The notes under the pieces are model-generated. The model was given only the letters and a program-made list of their open reading frames with translations, did no database searches and was not told the DNA's origin. A stretch of 64,000 nucleotides of DNA from Eutypella sp. D-1 (Eukaryota; Ascomycota; Sordariomycetes; Xylariales; Diatrypaceae). The stretch lies in the NCBI GenBank assembly GCA_023313575.1, contig JAJTTP010000013.1:1054001-1118000 (forward strand), in the 5' to 3' direction. Below, piece after piece: positions 38,680 through 48,304 of the stretch (positions within the stretch are counted from its first letter, which is position 1; each line of letters begins with the position of its first letter). A program made the position numbers and the translations under genes.

Positions 38680-39471
38680 AGGGCCGGATAGGACTGCGCT
38701 GGTGCTAGTTGCCTGTCTGCCTGCCTAGACGGGGCTTATTGAGAGAGATGTTGGACAATTGGATGCTTGGAGGGGGGTATGGTATATATGATACATGACT
38801 ATACGAAGCATTGTAGATGGAATCCCTTGATGAAGTGAATAAGTGATATGCTCTCATTTGGCGAAGAGAATAAGATCTTGGTTACAGACACGTGCTACCC
38901 AGGACGCCGACAAAGTTGTTACTGAACCGGACGAATACAATAAATGTGCAGCGCGAGCGGGGCGGCGGCAGTAGCAGCAGCAGCAGGAGGAGTAGTGTAC
39001 AGGAAAGGGAACAACATGCTCGAAAATAGGTCGGTCAGTCAATCAGTTAGCCAACCAGCCACCACTGCCAACAACCCATCATCCACCACATGGCCTACCC
39101 GTCGTCTGTCATCATACACCCAAATCATCCGACGATCCAGAAAGTAAAGTAGACAAACAGGTAGAGAGAGAGAGAGGAAGAGAAAATAAAAAGGACACTC
39201 TTTTTTCCATTTGCTTCGTGACCATCGTAAAATTTGATAAGCAAAGGGAACCAGAAGGTCTCGGGAGAAAGAGAAAAAAATCATGAAAAAGGGGAGTGAC
39301 AAGAAGTAGAGAAACACAAAAACAGAATGGGAAGCCATCATCATTAACCACATATCATGAGCGTTCCACCACCGCCGCCGCCGCCGCCGCCGGCAACCCC
39401 CTTCCCGAAAGTCCAAAGTCCGTCCACCCTGCCTACCCAAGTTCTGCCCCTGCTTATTCACCACGCTTGCT
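38680..39471. other. Intergenic region between convergent genes
   Basis: The DUF952 gene (plus) and TACC gene (minus) converge, so this should be mostly 3' UTR. A CCG/CGC repeat lies at about 39369-39393. No gene is supported. Confidence 0.6.
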
Positions 39472-42132
39472 TTAGTCGCCCCGGCCCCTGTAGTTCCCCA
39501 TCTTCTCGATGGAGCTCATGATGCCGCTGCGGGAGGAGGCGCTGCTGGCGCCGCTGCCGGGGCGCGGGATGCCGCCACCGGGGAGGGACCCGCCGTTCTT
39601 GTTGCGCTCGTGATGCTGCTGCGTGAGCCCCCCGATCCGGCTCGCCGTCGGCTTCTTGATCGAGCGCGGCGCCTGGAGGCTCGACGGCCGCCCTATGATG
39701 CTGCTCCGCAGTGGCTCTCCGGTCGTGGTGGTGGTTGTTGTCCCCGTCGCGGTGTCCCCACGGGCTCTAGCCGGGGTGTGGCGTACTGGCGCCGGCGTCG
39801 TAGTCGGTCCCGACGAGGTCCGCCGGGGGCCCGCGATGGAACTGCGCGCCGGTGACTGAGAAGGTGCCGGGGAGCGGGGCTCCTGATGCTGCCGCTGGAG
39901 GTGGTGGTGGCTCTGCGGCTGCTGTTGGGGCTGCTGCTGCTGCTGCTGCTGCTGGCCCTGCTCCTTCTGGATGAAGCTCTGCATGGACTGCATCTGCATC
40001 ATCTCCTCGGCGAGCTGGACGAGCTCGCCCTTCTCGACACGCTCCTTCTCGAGCAGGGTACGGAGGTCGCCGTTGTCGGCCTTGACGCTGCCGATGACCG
40101 CCTCGAGCTTCTCGACCTCGGCGCGGAGTTCGCGGATCTGTGCGGCGTCGCGAGCCGCGCGCGCCTTGAACTGCTCGCTGACGGCGGCCGCGACCTGGGC
40201 CGGGTCGGCGCGCGCGGCGTCGGCCGCCGCCGCGCCCCGCAGGCGGTCATTCTCCACCGCGAGGTCCTCGGCCCGCGTCTCGAGCTCTCGCACCCGCTTC
40301 TCCCACCGCGTCTCGTAGCTCTTCTTTAGCGCCGCCACCTTGGTCTCGTGCTTGCTCTTGTACAGCGCGTGCAGCTCGCGCGCGACCCGTTCCACCGCCA
40401 TCTCGACCTCCTTGGCATTGTTGTTGGCGGCCTTGCCGCCCGCCCTGTCAGGCGACTTGACGCTGTGGGAGCCGCACTTAGCGCACTCGCCACCGTCCCC
40501 TGAGGGCGTCGGCGAGGAGGACGAGGCGGCCACGGCTTTTCCAGCGCGCATGCCGGCCATCTTACTCTCGGCTTCCTGGGCCATCATCTCCGCGGCCTCG
40601 CGGCGCTTCTCGGTTTCCTCGAGCTGGGACTCGAGGGCCTCGCGCTCGCGCTGGCCGAGAACGATCTCCTCCTTGACCTTACGCAGGACGGCCTCCATCT
40701 CGCGGCCGCGGCGCTCCCAGTTGGCGCGCTCTTCGTCGAGGGCTTCACGTGACGATTGCGCCTCTCGCAGCTCCTCCATGCACTCGCCTACGCGCTTCTC
40801 CGCGTCGCCAACGGCAGCCTTGAGCGACGCCGCCTCCGCCTCCTTGCCGCTCAGCGACGCCTTGAGGCTGCTGATCTCCGACAGGAATCCCGACTTCAGC
40901 GACTCCAGTTCCCGCGGCGTTACGCTTGGGATGCTGCGTGGCGTCGGCAAGGGCGGGATGTCAAAGTCTAGAAGGTTGGACTGCTGCCGTAGCGGCGTCG
41001 CAGCCGCCGGGCGCGCCGACATTCTGCGGCTCGCGTGGGTCTGGTCGAGTGGGTCTTGTTGCTGTCCGTATCGGGACGAGAAATTGCTAATCTGATCCGT
41101 GAAATCCATGAGGAGGTTCGATGTGTTTGGGGACTCGTGCATGGTGAGTGGCCGACTCCTCCTGGAAGGCGAAGGATCAGGACGGCCCCGAGCCGGCCCT
41201 GTTGGAGACCTTCCCAAGTCGCCACCCTGTTTAGATGGGCTTTGTCCCAGGCGCGCGAACATGGCCATGTCCGGCACCGCAGAAAAGGTGCTGAACTCGC
41301 TGACCATGGTGTCTTCCAGGGCCGTGTTCCCCTCTTCTGTTGATGGTTGTTGTTGTTGTGGTTCTCGGTCGAAACTTGCCGACGTGAGGTCCGCCTCGTC
41401 TTCCGCGTCGTTCATCATTAGGTCTTGGTCTTCGAAGATCTGAATGGCCTTCGTAAGTCCTTCATTGTTGCGCAAGGCGTCCTCGAGGGTAATTTCTTTC
41501 TCCTGGATTTTCTCCTCGACCTTCTGTGGAACCTCCTCCTCGATCTTCTCCGGGACCTTCTCGACGGGGTGCTTCGCTGGCGTCGCAGGTGTACTGTTTA
41601 CCTTGATGGGAAAGCGCGCAGCAGGCGAGACCCTCCTAGGGCTTCGGCCATTGGTTGTCGCATTTTTCTCTGGTGGACTGAGTAGTTCGGCTTCTATACT
41701 TTCGAACTTGGGGCTTAAGATCTTGAGGGGCGAGAGCTCATTGCCGGACATGACTCTCGAATGACGATTTTTGTTTGGTGAGACGTTTTCCTGGTTGGTG
41801 TTGATATTGACGCTGGAGCTGGTGCTGTGGTTGGCGGTACTGCTGGTACTGCCGGTACTGCCATTGTCATTGCCTCTGCCGACATCTTTGTCATCCCCAT
41901 CCCTATCCCTAACCTGGGAGACAAAGGGAGAGCTTTGATTACTGTCGTTTCCAGAATCCATCTCGTCACCAGTTTCGCATGTCGACTGAACAGTGGGCTG
42001 GACAGTAGACTGGACAGTGTGCGATTTCACCTCGTATTCTTCAAACCGGCGGGTCGTCGTGGGGTTTGTCGCGGCGTTTAGTGTATTGTTGTTAATCGGT
42101 GTAAGGGGTGAAGCCATACTGGCCTGGCCCAT
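39472..42132 (-). CDS. Fungal TACC-type coiled-coil protein (Alp7/Slk19-like)
   Basis: A single intronless frame of 886 aa from the ATG complementary to 42130-42132; a second in-frame Met at residue 6 is an alternative start. The N-terminal 400 residues are disordered, Ser/Pro/Asn-rich and contain VSEFSTFSAVPDMAMFARLG. From about residue 405 to 545 a long heptad-rich coiled coil runs (LKSGFLSEISSLKASL and on), then a short KCGSHSVKSP spacer and a second coiled coil with ELHALYKSKHETKVAALKKS and YETRWEKRVRELETRAEDLA. This block is what I associate with the fungal TACC family. Such proteins localise to spindle poles and microtubule plus ends with XMAP215-type partners. A Gln-rich stretch (CAG-type repeat near 39924-39955) and a basic Ser/Thr/Arg tail follow. 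The exact orthologue (Alp7 or Slk19) is not settled. Confidence 0.75.
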   Translation of the reverse strand: MGQASMASPLTPINNNTLNAATNPTTTRRFEEYEVKSHTVQSTVQPTVQSTCETGDEMDSGNDSNQSSPFVSQVRDRDGDDKDVGRGNDNGSTGSTSSTANHSTSSSVNINTNQENVSPNKNRHSRVMSGNELSPLKILSPKFESIEAELLSPPEKNATTNGRSPRRVSPAARFPIKVNSTPATPAKHPVEKVPEKIEEEVPQKVEEKIQEKEITLEDALRNNEGLTKAIQIFEDQDLMMNDAEDEADLTSASFDREPQQQQPSTEEGNTALEDTMVSEFSTFSAVPDMAMFARLGQSPSKQGGDLGRSPTGPARGRPDPSPSRRSRPLTMHESPNTSNLLMDFTDQISNFSSRYGQQQDPLDQTHASRRMSARPAAATPLRQQSNLLDFDIPPLPTPRSIPSVTPRELESLKSGFLSEISSLKASLSGKEAEAASLKAAVGDAEKRVGECMEELREAQSSREALDEERANWERRGREMEAVLRKVKEEIVLGQREREALESQLEETEKRREAAEMMAQEAESKMAGMRAGKAVAASSSSPTPSGDGGECAKCGSHSVKSPDRAGGKAANNNAKEVEMAVERVARELHALYKSKHETKVAALKKSYETRWEKRVRELETRAEDLAVENDRLRGAAAADAARADPAQVAAAVSEQFKARAARDAAQIRELRAEVEKLEAVIGSVKADNGDLRTLLEKERVEKGELVQLAEEMMQMQSMQSFIQKEQGQQQQQQQQPQQQPQSHHHLQRQHQEPRSPAPSQSPARSSIAGPRRTSSGPTTTPAPVRHTPARARGDTATGTTTTTTTGEPLRSSIIGRPSSLQAPRSIKKPTASRIGGLTQQHHERNKNGGSLPGGGIPRPGSGASSASSRSGIMSSIEKMGNYRGRGD

Positions 42133-43181
42133 GCGACGGTAGAAGACGACCTTTGGGGGAGGGACGGTGAAATACTAGGTATGGTAGATAGGGGATTGTA
42201 GTGTAGTATCAGTAGTGTGTATTTACCGCCGTTCGCGTACTTAGTACTTGGTTAGTACAGAACAATTATTGACACCAAGGTTTGATAGCTAAAGTAGTAG
42301 GAGGTAGTTATCCGTGAAACGGTCTAAAGTACTGGAAACAAAACGTTGTAATGGTTGAACGTCAGATAGTAGTAAGTTAGCAGTAAAGCTATGTGATTAT
42401 GAGGTTATGAGGAGGTCCGAGTATGTAACCAAAATAATTACAAAGTTCCAAGTTGTTGCGAAGTAGGAATGGATAAGGACATACTACCCGGGTTACATAC
42501 CAACTGGAATACTTTCTTAGGTAAATAACGTAGGTACGAAGTACTCCATACTCCGTAAACGCTCTAAATCCATCATCCCAAAATTTACATACTACCTGCA
42601 CTAGAACTCTACTACTCTAGGTATGTACCTACAACAAGTCCACCTTCCTGGGTAAGTTTTTGTTGTCGGTGTGCATCGGTCGCTCGATCCCCCCGGGCTT
42701 ATCCTCATTTGGGATTTCAATTGGACCTTTCCCCATTAGTGATAGTTGGCATAGCAACAGCTCCACATTGTGACATGGAATTCCAGCGCAAATTGAGCTT
42801 TGCGCTGTGCATAGACCAATTATGCTGGTTACCCCTCGGCCCATCTGCCCCTCTTGCCCCTTCCGCCCCCTTATAACCAATTACAAAATTACCATAACCA
42901 GTTAGACAGAAACATGTTGTCACTCAAGTTCCTTCTCGTTGCTATCCGCAACCACCTTGGACTTAATACATAATCACCTAAGTAAGCTTAAGTGAAGACC
43001 AAGGTTAGCCCGTTTATTTCGTAATACCTACTAGGTAGTATTATAGGATGGATGTCCACGTGTGTAACCAAGTCATCTACGGATCCATGTAGGATATATA
43101 TTGTACTGAAGTCCAGGGGGTAAACAAGAGACTGGCCGACTAAGGACATAGCAAATGAAATGCCTTCACATGATTTACTAC
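42133..43181. other. Intergenic region
   Basis: It contains the TACC promoter side and the 3' region of the F-box-like gene. CTAGGTATGTACCTA-type motifs occur near 42616 and 43028. No gene is supported. Confidence 0.6.
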
Positions 43182-44999
43182 CTACTCCACGCGATCAATG
43201 AAATCCGTTACCTCGATGCTCGCAACGAAATCAGCAAATGTATCCGGGTGCCTGGTCCCCGCGTGCCGAGTTATACGCTGTATAGTGAAGTTGTCCAAAC
43301 CCGCGCCATCCCCCCAGGCTGTGGAGGAGGGGTCGAAGTCCTTTGATAGGGCCTTGAGCAGCGCAGTTCCTGTCATAAGATGCGTCATGGTATGCTCCGT
43401 TGTCGTGAGGTTCAAATGCCTCAGCGAGGAAGGCAGAACATCTCGGAGGGGCCGCACGGCATTGATCTGCTCCCACCAGCTCTTCCAAAATCGCTCAGCC
43501 ACAGTATTCTGTGGGGCCTCATCAAGCGACTTATAGAACGCCTCCATGAGCTCCACTGTAACCGCGTTTCCGCGCAGGAACACAGGATTGTCGACCTTGA
43601 GTTCCCTCAGGTTCGCCAGCCCCCGGAGTGAGGTGATGGGCTCACATCCTATGCCGAAGTGGGCGAGCCCGTGTGACACGGAGAGAGACAAGGATGTCAG
43701 CGTTTCCCCGCAGGTCCGCTCCAGCACCGGAACGATCGTTCCCACATCCCAGGCGCAAGCAGGAGACAAATTGCGGTAGTCCATATACTGGTAACTGAAG
43801 GATTCGAGACGCGGCGCGACATGCACTAGGAGGCGGTTCAGTGAAGCGGGAGAGACGTAACCGTAGGGTAAATCTAGCTGTCGAAGGCTTGAGCCAGGGG
43901 GTCGGCATGGTTGGAAGATAGGGGAGCAGAAGTAGGGAAGGCGCGGTTCGAATGCGGTCGCGTGTGCGGCGGAAAACACCTCGAGACTGTGTAGCGAGAG
44001 AAACGGCGAATAACACCGTAATGGAACCGGACGTTTGTCCATGTTACCTGGCCATTCGTCGGTCTGCCTGAATTCTCGCAATCTACTGAGCGCGGCAGGG
44101 GGGTTCGGGTCACTCGTCGAATGATGGCGATTGTAGCAGTTATTGGCTTCGCGGACAAGGTAGAAGAGAAGCTCCGCCAGTTCCAGATGCTCTTCCAACA
44201 ATTCATCGTACCAATATGCATCTTCCGCATTATCTTCCTCTCCGCTCTGAGCTACTAGTCCTTCGTCCTCCAGTAGCATAGGACCCCGGAAGAAGATGAA
44301 CTCTAGTCGCCGGAGGTCATCCGCCCATGGCCACGCCGAGATCTCCAGCCTCTGGAGGTTGTCCATGAGTGTCAAGACGAAGAAAAAGGTGTGCAGGGGA
44401 CACGAGTTATCCAGCCGGCTCCCGTCGCCCTCCCTCTCAGCACCCAGCATCTTATCCGCCCAATCTTCGGCATCGACGCCGGCGGCGCGAAGTCGCGGCG
44501 AGCCTTCGATGAGATCGCGCATCTTCTGTAGTGCCGTGGGGTCGTTTCGCAGCCATTCATTCCCCTGCCACCGCCACTGCCAATGCCTTTCGCCGTCCAG
44601 TCTCACGCTCGCATCTGACTCAACATTCCCGAGACCCAACGCCAGGTCGCGGGCAATGGAAACATTTCTTTCGTAGATGTAGCTGTCGAGGTTGTGCTCC
44701 AGCTCCAGTTCTTCGACGTATAGGGGGATCAAAGGGTCCTTCGCGGCTACGGCATACACGAAGTCAAGTGCCCATCCGGCTCGCTCCATTATATTCAGAT
44801 CCTCGTGGTGCTGAAGGAAGAGGCGCCGCCACGTTTTCTTGCGCTGGTTGTGTGCCGCGATGAATGGGGCCCCGCACGCATAGATGCGGTGGTTGCCGGC
44901 CAGTAGCAGGCTCTCGAAACCCGACGGCATTGTCAGCTCGACGATCCGTGTCAGGATCTCCGTCGGTAAGGTGACGAGAGAGATGTCAGATTGGGCCAT
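43182..44999 (-). CDS. F-box-like protein of unknown function
   Basis: A single frame of 605 aa on the minus strand starting at the ATG complementary to 44997-44999. The N-terminus, SLVTLPTEILTRIVEL, fits the first helices of an F-box or F-box-like motif. The remainder has scattered leucine-rich stretches (LRELKVDN, LRHLNLTT) that may form degenerate LRRs, but no clean domain is recognised. F-box proteins of this sort act as substrate receptors for SCF ubiquitin ligases; a substrate cannot be proposed. A solo LTR-like element begins 41 bp upstream of the start codon, so the native promoter is displaced or replaced. Confidence 0.6.
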   Translation of the reverse strand: MAQSDISLVTLPTEILTRIVELTMPSGFESLLLAGNHRIYACGAPFIAAHNQRKKTWRRLFLQHHEDLNIMERAGWALDFVYAVAAKDPLIPLYVEELELEHNLDSYIYERNVSIARDLALGLGNVESDASVRLDGERHWQWRWQGNEWLRNDPTALQKMRDLIEGSPRLRAAGVDAEDWADKMLGAEREGDGSRLDNSCPLHTFFFVLTLMDNLQRLEISAWPWADDLRRLEFIFFRGPMLLEDEGLVAQSGEEDNAEDAYWYDELLEEHLELAELLFYLVREANNCYNRHHSTSDPNPPAALSRLREFRQTDEWPGNMDKRPVPLRCYSPFLSLHSLEVFSAAHATAFEPRLPYFCSPIFQPCRPPGSSLRQLDLPYGYVSPASLNRLLVHVAPRLESFSYQYMDYRNLSPACAWDVGTIVPVLERTCGETLTSLSLSVSHGLAHFGIGCEPITSLRGLANLRELKVDNPVFLRGNAVTVELMEAFYKSLDEAPQNTVAERFWKSWWEQINAVRPLRDVLPSSLRHLNLTTTEHTMTHLMTGTALLKALSKDFDPSSTAWGDGAGLDNFTIQRITRHAGTRHPDTFADFVASIEVTDFIDRVE

Positions 45000-45040
45000 T
45001 TTCCGTAAGTACGTTTGCTCTTCTCTTCTTAATGAGCCTC

Positions 45041-45318
45041 TGTAACGAAGCCGTCACCACTGGTCTTGATTTTAGATAACAGAAGATGTAGAAGGGATGA
45101 ATACTTAGATTGGTCGCTGGCTAGCTAAAGGAGAGACTATCTAAGATGAGAGTGATCGTATTCCCTTTATATAGGAAAGAAGACATCACCAATAGAGGTG
45201 GATCGAGAATAAGGATTTATCGATCCATGGATCGATGAATTGATATTTTCGATCCGTTATCTCCACGTGACCGTAATCAGTGGAGAGATCCTACCCTGGG
45301 AATGAGTAGTTTGTAACA
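45041..45318 (+). mobile_element. Solo LTR-like element, copy 1, with 5-bp target duplication
   Basis: The element starts TGTAACGAAGCCG and ends TTTGTAACA, fitting TG...CA LTR ends, and is flanked on both sides by GCCTC (45036-45040 and 45319-45323), a perfect 5-bp target-site duplication. Its first 140 bp match the reverse complement of copy 2 (46469-46715) with mostly transition differences. A TATA-like CTTTATATAG lies near 45168. An 18-bp palindrome (ATCGATCCATGGATCGAT, 45219-45236) is unique to this copy. No internal retrotransposon genes are adjacent, hence a solo LTR. Confidence 0.72.
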
Positions 45319-45936
45319 GCCTCTAGGATCGTGATGTTTTTGCGAAAAAGATAGACGGCGGTATCGCTGACCAGTCTACAGAGTGGTTGTTTGGAAATTG
45401 TAGGGCTGCTCTGTAAGTACCCGACTGGAGTTCAGTGTGTCTCTAGGTAGAACTCTACTGTTGGGTAGCAGCTGCCGTGGCTGAAACAAACATATGGTAT
45501 GGCTCCACAATTAAATTATACGAAGATACCTCTACATACCTACCTGGTAGGTAGGCAACCCGGCCAACTAGCCCAACAACAATGTCTCAAGGACAGTATA
45601 TTTAGCTACAAAGTTGTAGAGTATCTAGGAGTTGTAACGATAGGTATGAGAATGATATTGGAGATAAAATGAGTTACTAGGTCAAGATAGGTGTCAAGAA
45701 AGTAGGACTGAGCATAAGGCGTACATTGATTATGTACCTAGTCTTTTAAGATGGGCGTGATTGAGTTGTCAATGAGCCTCTGGCTAATAAGGGTAATCAG
45801 GTACTTATTCGCTAACTTATATAAACTAGTTCTTGCTATTGAAACGAGCAAGGACTAAGGAGACATTCTTTCAGGATACGCATGGTCAAAAAAAGAAGAA
45901 AGAAAAAGAAATTTTGGCGGAAAGCAGCAAAACTCT
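45319..45936. other. Spacer between LTR copy 1 and the tRNA gene
   Basis: A 0.6-kb AT-leaning spacer with a TACCTACCTGGTAGGTAGG palindrome near 45537-45555. Near 45888 the minus strand carries a T-run just past the tRNA 3' end, a likely Pol III terminator. No gene is supported. Confidence 0.55.
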
Positions 45937-46037
45937 TGTTCAAGCCGGGATTCGAACCCAGGTCTCCAGATGTTCACGGAGGAATTAATTATTCTCATTT
46001 GGAAGTCTGGCATGCTAAACCACTGCACTACTTGAAC
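45937..46037 (-). tRNA. tRNA-Gly (anticodon UCC) with a 28-nt intron
   Basis: On the minus strand a full cloverleaf folds: acceptor stem GTTCAAG/CTTGAAC (seven pairs), D-stem GTGC/GCAT with the AGTGGTTTA loop, anticodon stem CCAGA/TCTGG, anticodon loop CTTCCAA with anticodon TCC, a four-base variable region, and T-arm CTGGG-TTCGAAT-CCCGG. A 28-nt intron sits one base 3' of the anticodon, the standard place for nuclear tRNA introns. The discriminator base is A at 45937. A T-rich stretch on the minus strand beyond the 3' end, including TTTTTTT near 45888, can terminate Pol III. The tRNA lies between two inverted solo LTRs. Confidence 0.9.
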
Positions 46038-46468
46038 CTGGTCAAAACTACTTCGTATTCAACGTCAAGAGGGGTGCTCTCTACATAGGCGAGCTTGCCA
46101 TATGACAATGCAGGCAGAGCATATATATTGTTATACAAGCATAATGCAGACTGTTTCTTTGTGAGTGCCTTACTAATATCACTGCTGTCGCCTGCCTGAA
46201 CACCCATTTACACTGAGCCACAAGTGCAAGAAGGGTAGCCAATATGCTATGTAGTAACCAGGTTATCCTGGACACAGCCTTGACACTTATCCCAATATTT
46301 GACCACATTCACCCTGGTCTTCAGGATATATACTAATATGATACCAAAAAACTATACTTATAACTGTTAGAGTTTGTGCAAAGTTCTAACATCACAGATT
46401 GCAACTGACAATAAACTCTCAGTATATTAGCTAGCTACCCAGACTCCTTTTCACCCCTAAGAACATGA
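46038..46468. other. Spacer between the tRNA gene and LTR copy 2
   Basis: The upstream side of the tRNA gene. No coding sequence is recognised; a minus-strand frame at 46081-46308 is hydrophobic but lacks support. Confidence 0.5.
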
Positions 46469-46715
46469 TGTTACAAACCACTCATTCCAGGATTAGGGGA
46501 TTCCATAGATAACAGCCATGTTAGGATGAGGGAATCGCCAAGACCCTTTAGGCGATGCCATTACCTTCGGTGGTAACCTTTTGAATATAAAAGGGAATGG
46601 GATCACTCCCATCTAGATAGTCTCTCCTTTAGCTAGCCGGCGATCAATCTAAGTATTCATCCCTTTTATATCTTCTGTTATCTAAATCAAGACCAGTGGT
46701 AACGGCTTCGTTACA
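46469..46715 (-). mobile_element. Solo LTR-like element, copy 2, inverted
   Basis: The reverse complement begins TGTAACGAAGCCGTTACCAC and ends TTTGTAACA, matching copy 1 at both ends, but it is in the opposite orientation. The flanks are CATGA (46464-46468) and TATGA (46716-46720), a 5-bp target duplication with one C/T difference. The middle differs from copy 1. No internal retrotransposon sequence is attached. It lies about 430 bp upstream of the tRNA-Gly 5' end. Confidence 0.68.
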
Positions 46716-47211
46716 TATGACTCCTATCTCTAACTTGGTAACTAGCAATAACTTTTTATAGAGACGTGCCACTCCTTTAAAGAACTTCTCACAGTAACTA
46801 ATATAAGTGAATATGACAAAGTGATAGTGGTTACTTTTCTATATCAGGCTCCAGCAAGCACATATTCAAGCCTGAGTCTTATCGTCTCCCCAAACCTAGC
46901 GGCGGCTTCGAGTGTCCGTGTTAATAATCTATGCTAATGATCATGTAATGTTCAACCTATGAATCAAGATAGTTGACTGTTTTTAAAGAACAAGATTGTC
47001 CACAGCCTTTGTCACTTGATTCTTTGTTCATATATGCATGGCTTCCCAGCATATGCGAGTATAAAAGCAGCCGCAGATCAGGACTGCTGCCCTGCGAAGA
47101 CCTATATCAGAGCCATAACGTAGTGAAAGGATTAAGGCCACATATCATGGCTCAGTTGGTGGCCTGGCTGCTAGCTTCTGTTATTAATGTCTTGAATGCA
47201 ATTATATTCTT
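46716..47211. other. Unassigned AT-leaning sequence next to LTR copy 2
   Basis: A plus-strand frame at 46973-47215 reads as a plausible protein fragment (a hydrophobic end, AQLVAWLLASVINVLNAIIF), but it has no recognised family and no adjoining exon. It could belong to the decayed gene that follows. Confidence 0.3.
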
Positions 47212-47760
47212 ATGATAGAAGATAGTAGAAGCGTTGATCTTGATGCTGTAAAAAGAGACCCCATCCCATATGATCCCCATGACAAAGGTGGTCTGGTTCA
47301 GAAACAGGCATCTGGAGTCATATTCTTTACCATGTTCCTACCTGTGTCTGAGCATTGGGTAGCCCCTGACTCTCTTCATTACAATGTCCAGAATACTGTG
47401 TTAGATTATCAACATCTCCATTGGAACCCCTTCTGGGCCATAGGCAGACACAGCTCATTCTAAGTAGTCCCTGATTATACCATCTAAGATGTATAGCTGC
47501 CTGTCGACTGCCGGCAGTCGGCCAAGTTGGCAGCAGACAAAGTACTTGTCTCTAGGTCTCCGGATTTGTTTTCAAAGCTTCCACCTTGGTCTGAGGCTCT
47601 CCGGAGTCAGTTACTTAGGTACATCAATGATCCAGCTCTATGTAAAAGATTTTTCTTACCTACTGGCTGCCAACCTGAGGATCATACCCCTCCATCTTCA
47701 TCAGAAAATCAAAACACAACAATTCCACCCACAAATATAACACACCACCCACAAATATAA
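47212..47760 (+). pseudogene. Decayed protein-coding sequence with in-frame stops
   Basis: One plus-strand frame runs through two protein-like blocks: 47212-47460 (with KQASGVIFFTMFLPVSEHWV) and about 47500-47700 (with KLPPWSEALRSQLLRYINDP). The join contains three stops (TAA 47461, TAA 47485, TAG 47494), each one C-to-T change from CAA or CAG. No family is recognised. Position near two LTR remnants and stop types fit a gene or element degraded by repeat-induced point mutation. Failing that, it is chance open sequence or an unannotated spliced gene. Confidence 0.35.
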
Positions 47761-47827
47761 CACACCACCCACCCATCAACCAACCCACAGGATTAACATC
47801 CTTTTCCTTTTCCTTTTCCTTTTCCAC
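47725..47827. repeat. Two short tandem repeats upstream of the 736-aa gene
   Basis: An ACCCACAAATATAACACACC-type unit of about 20-22 bp is present twice and partly a third time (47725-47780). It is followed by about four CCTTTT units (47799-47826). Both are non-coding. Confidence 0.75.
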
Positions 47828-48304
47828 AAATACACAATTCTACATCGCATTTCTCTCCATTCCTATGCTATAGGATCTCGCTCAAGATTACAACCGTACT
47901 GTTATATCAAGTCAGAGAAAGGTAATTGGTGAGAAGCCCAACGAGAATCAGATCCGAGAACTTGTCGGGTCGCTCGCGTGTTCAGAGTAAGGCAACGCCT
48001 GCTTCACCTTCCCTACCCTACACTGCCATACAGCAACAAGCTGAGAAGCACCTGCCCTTACTTTTACTCTCTCTCTATTTACCGGGAGCGACTTCCATCA
48101 TACAACTTTTCCAATCAATAACGGCCCGTAAATACGTCATCGTCTAATACATTCTTCCTTCTCCATCCTCTCCACGGTCGGGCCTTCCTGGCCTCCATGC
48201 CTCTTCAACCTTTCATCGTTCTCTTTATTCTTTTTACAAAATTCATACTTGGACTATTGCGATTGTGCGTTTTTTTGTAACCTGACGTGCGCTATCATCT
48301 AGTA

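Noticed and set aside
45882..46088. A 68-codon open frame with a PGFEPRSP segment
   Set aside because: This peptide is the standard artefact of translating a tRNA T-arm antisense; the region is tRNA-Gly.
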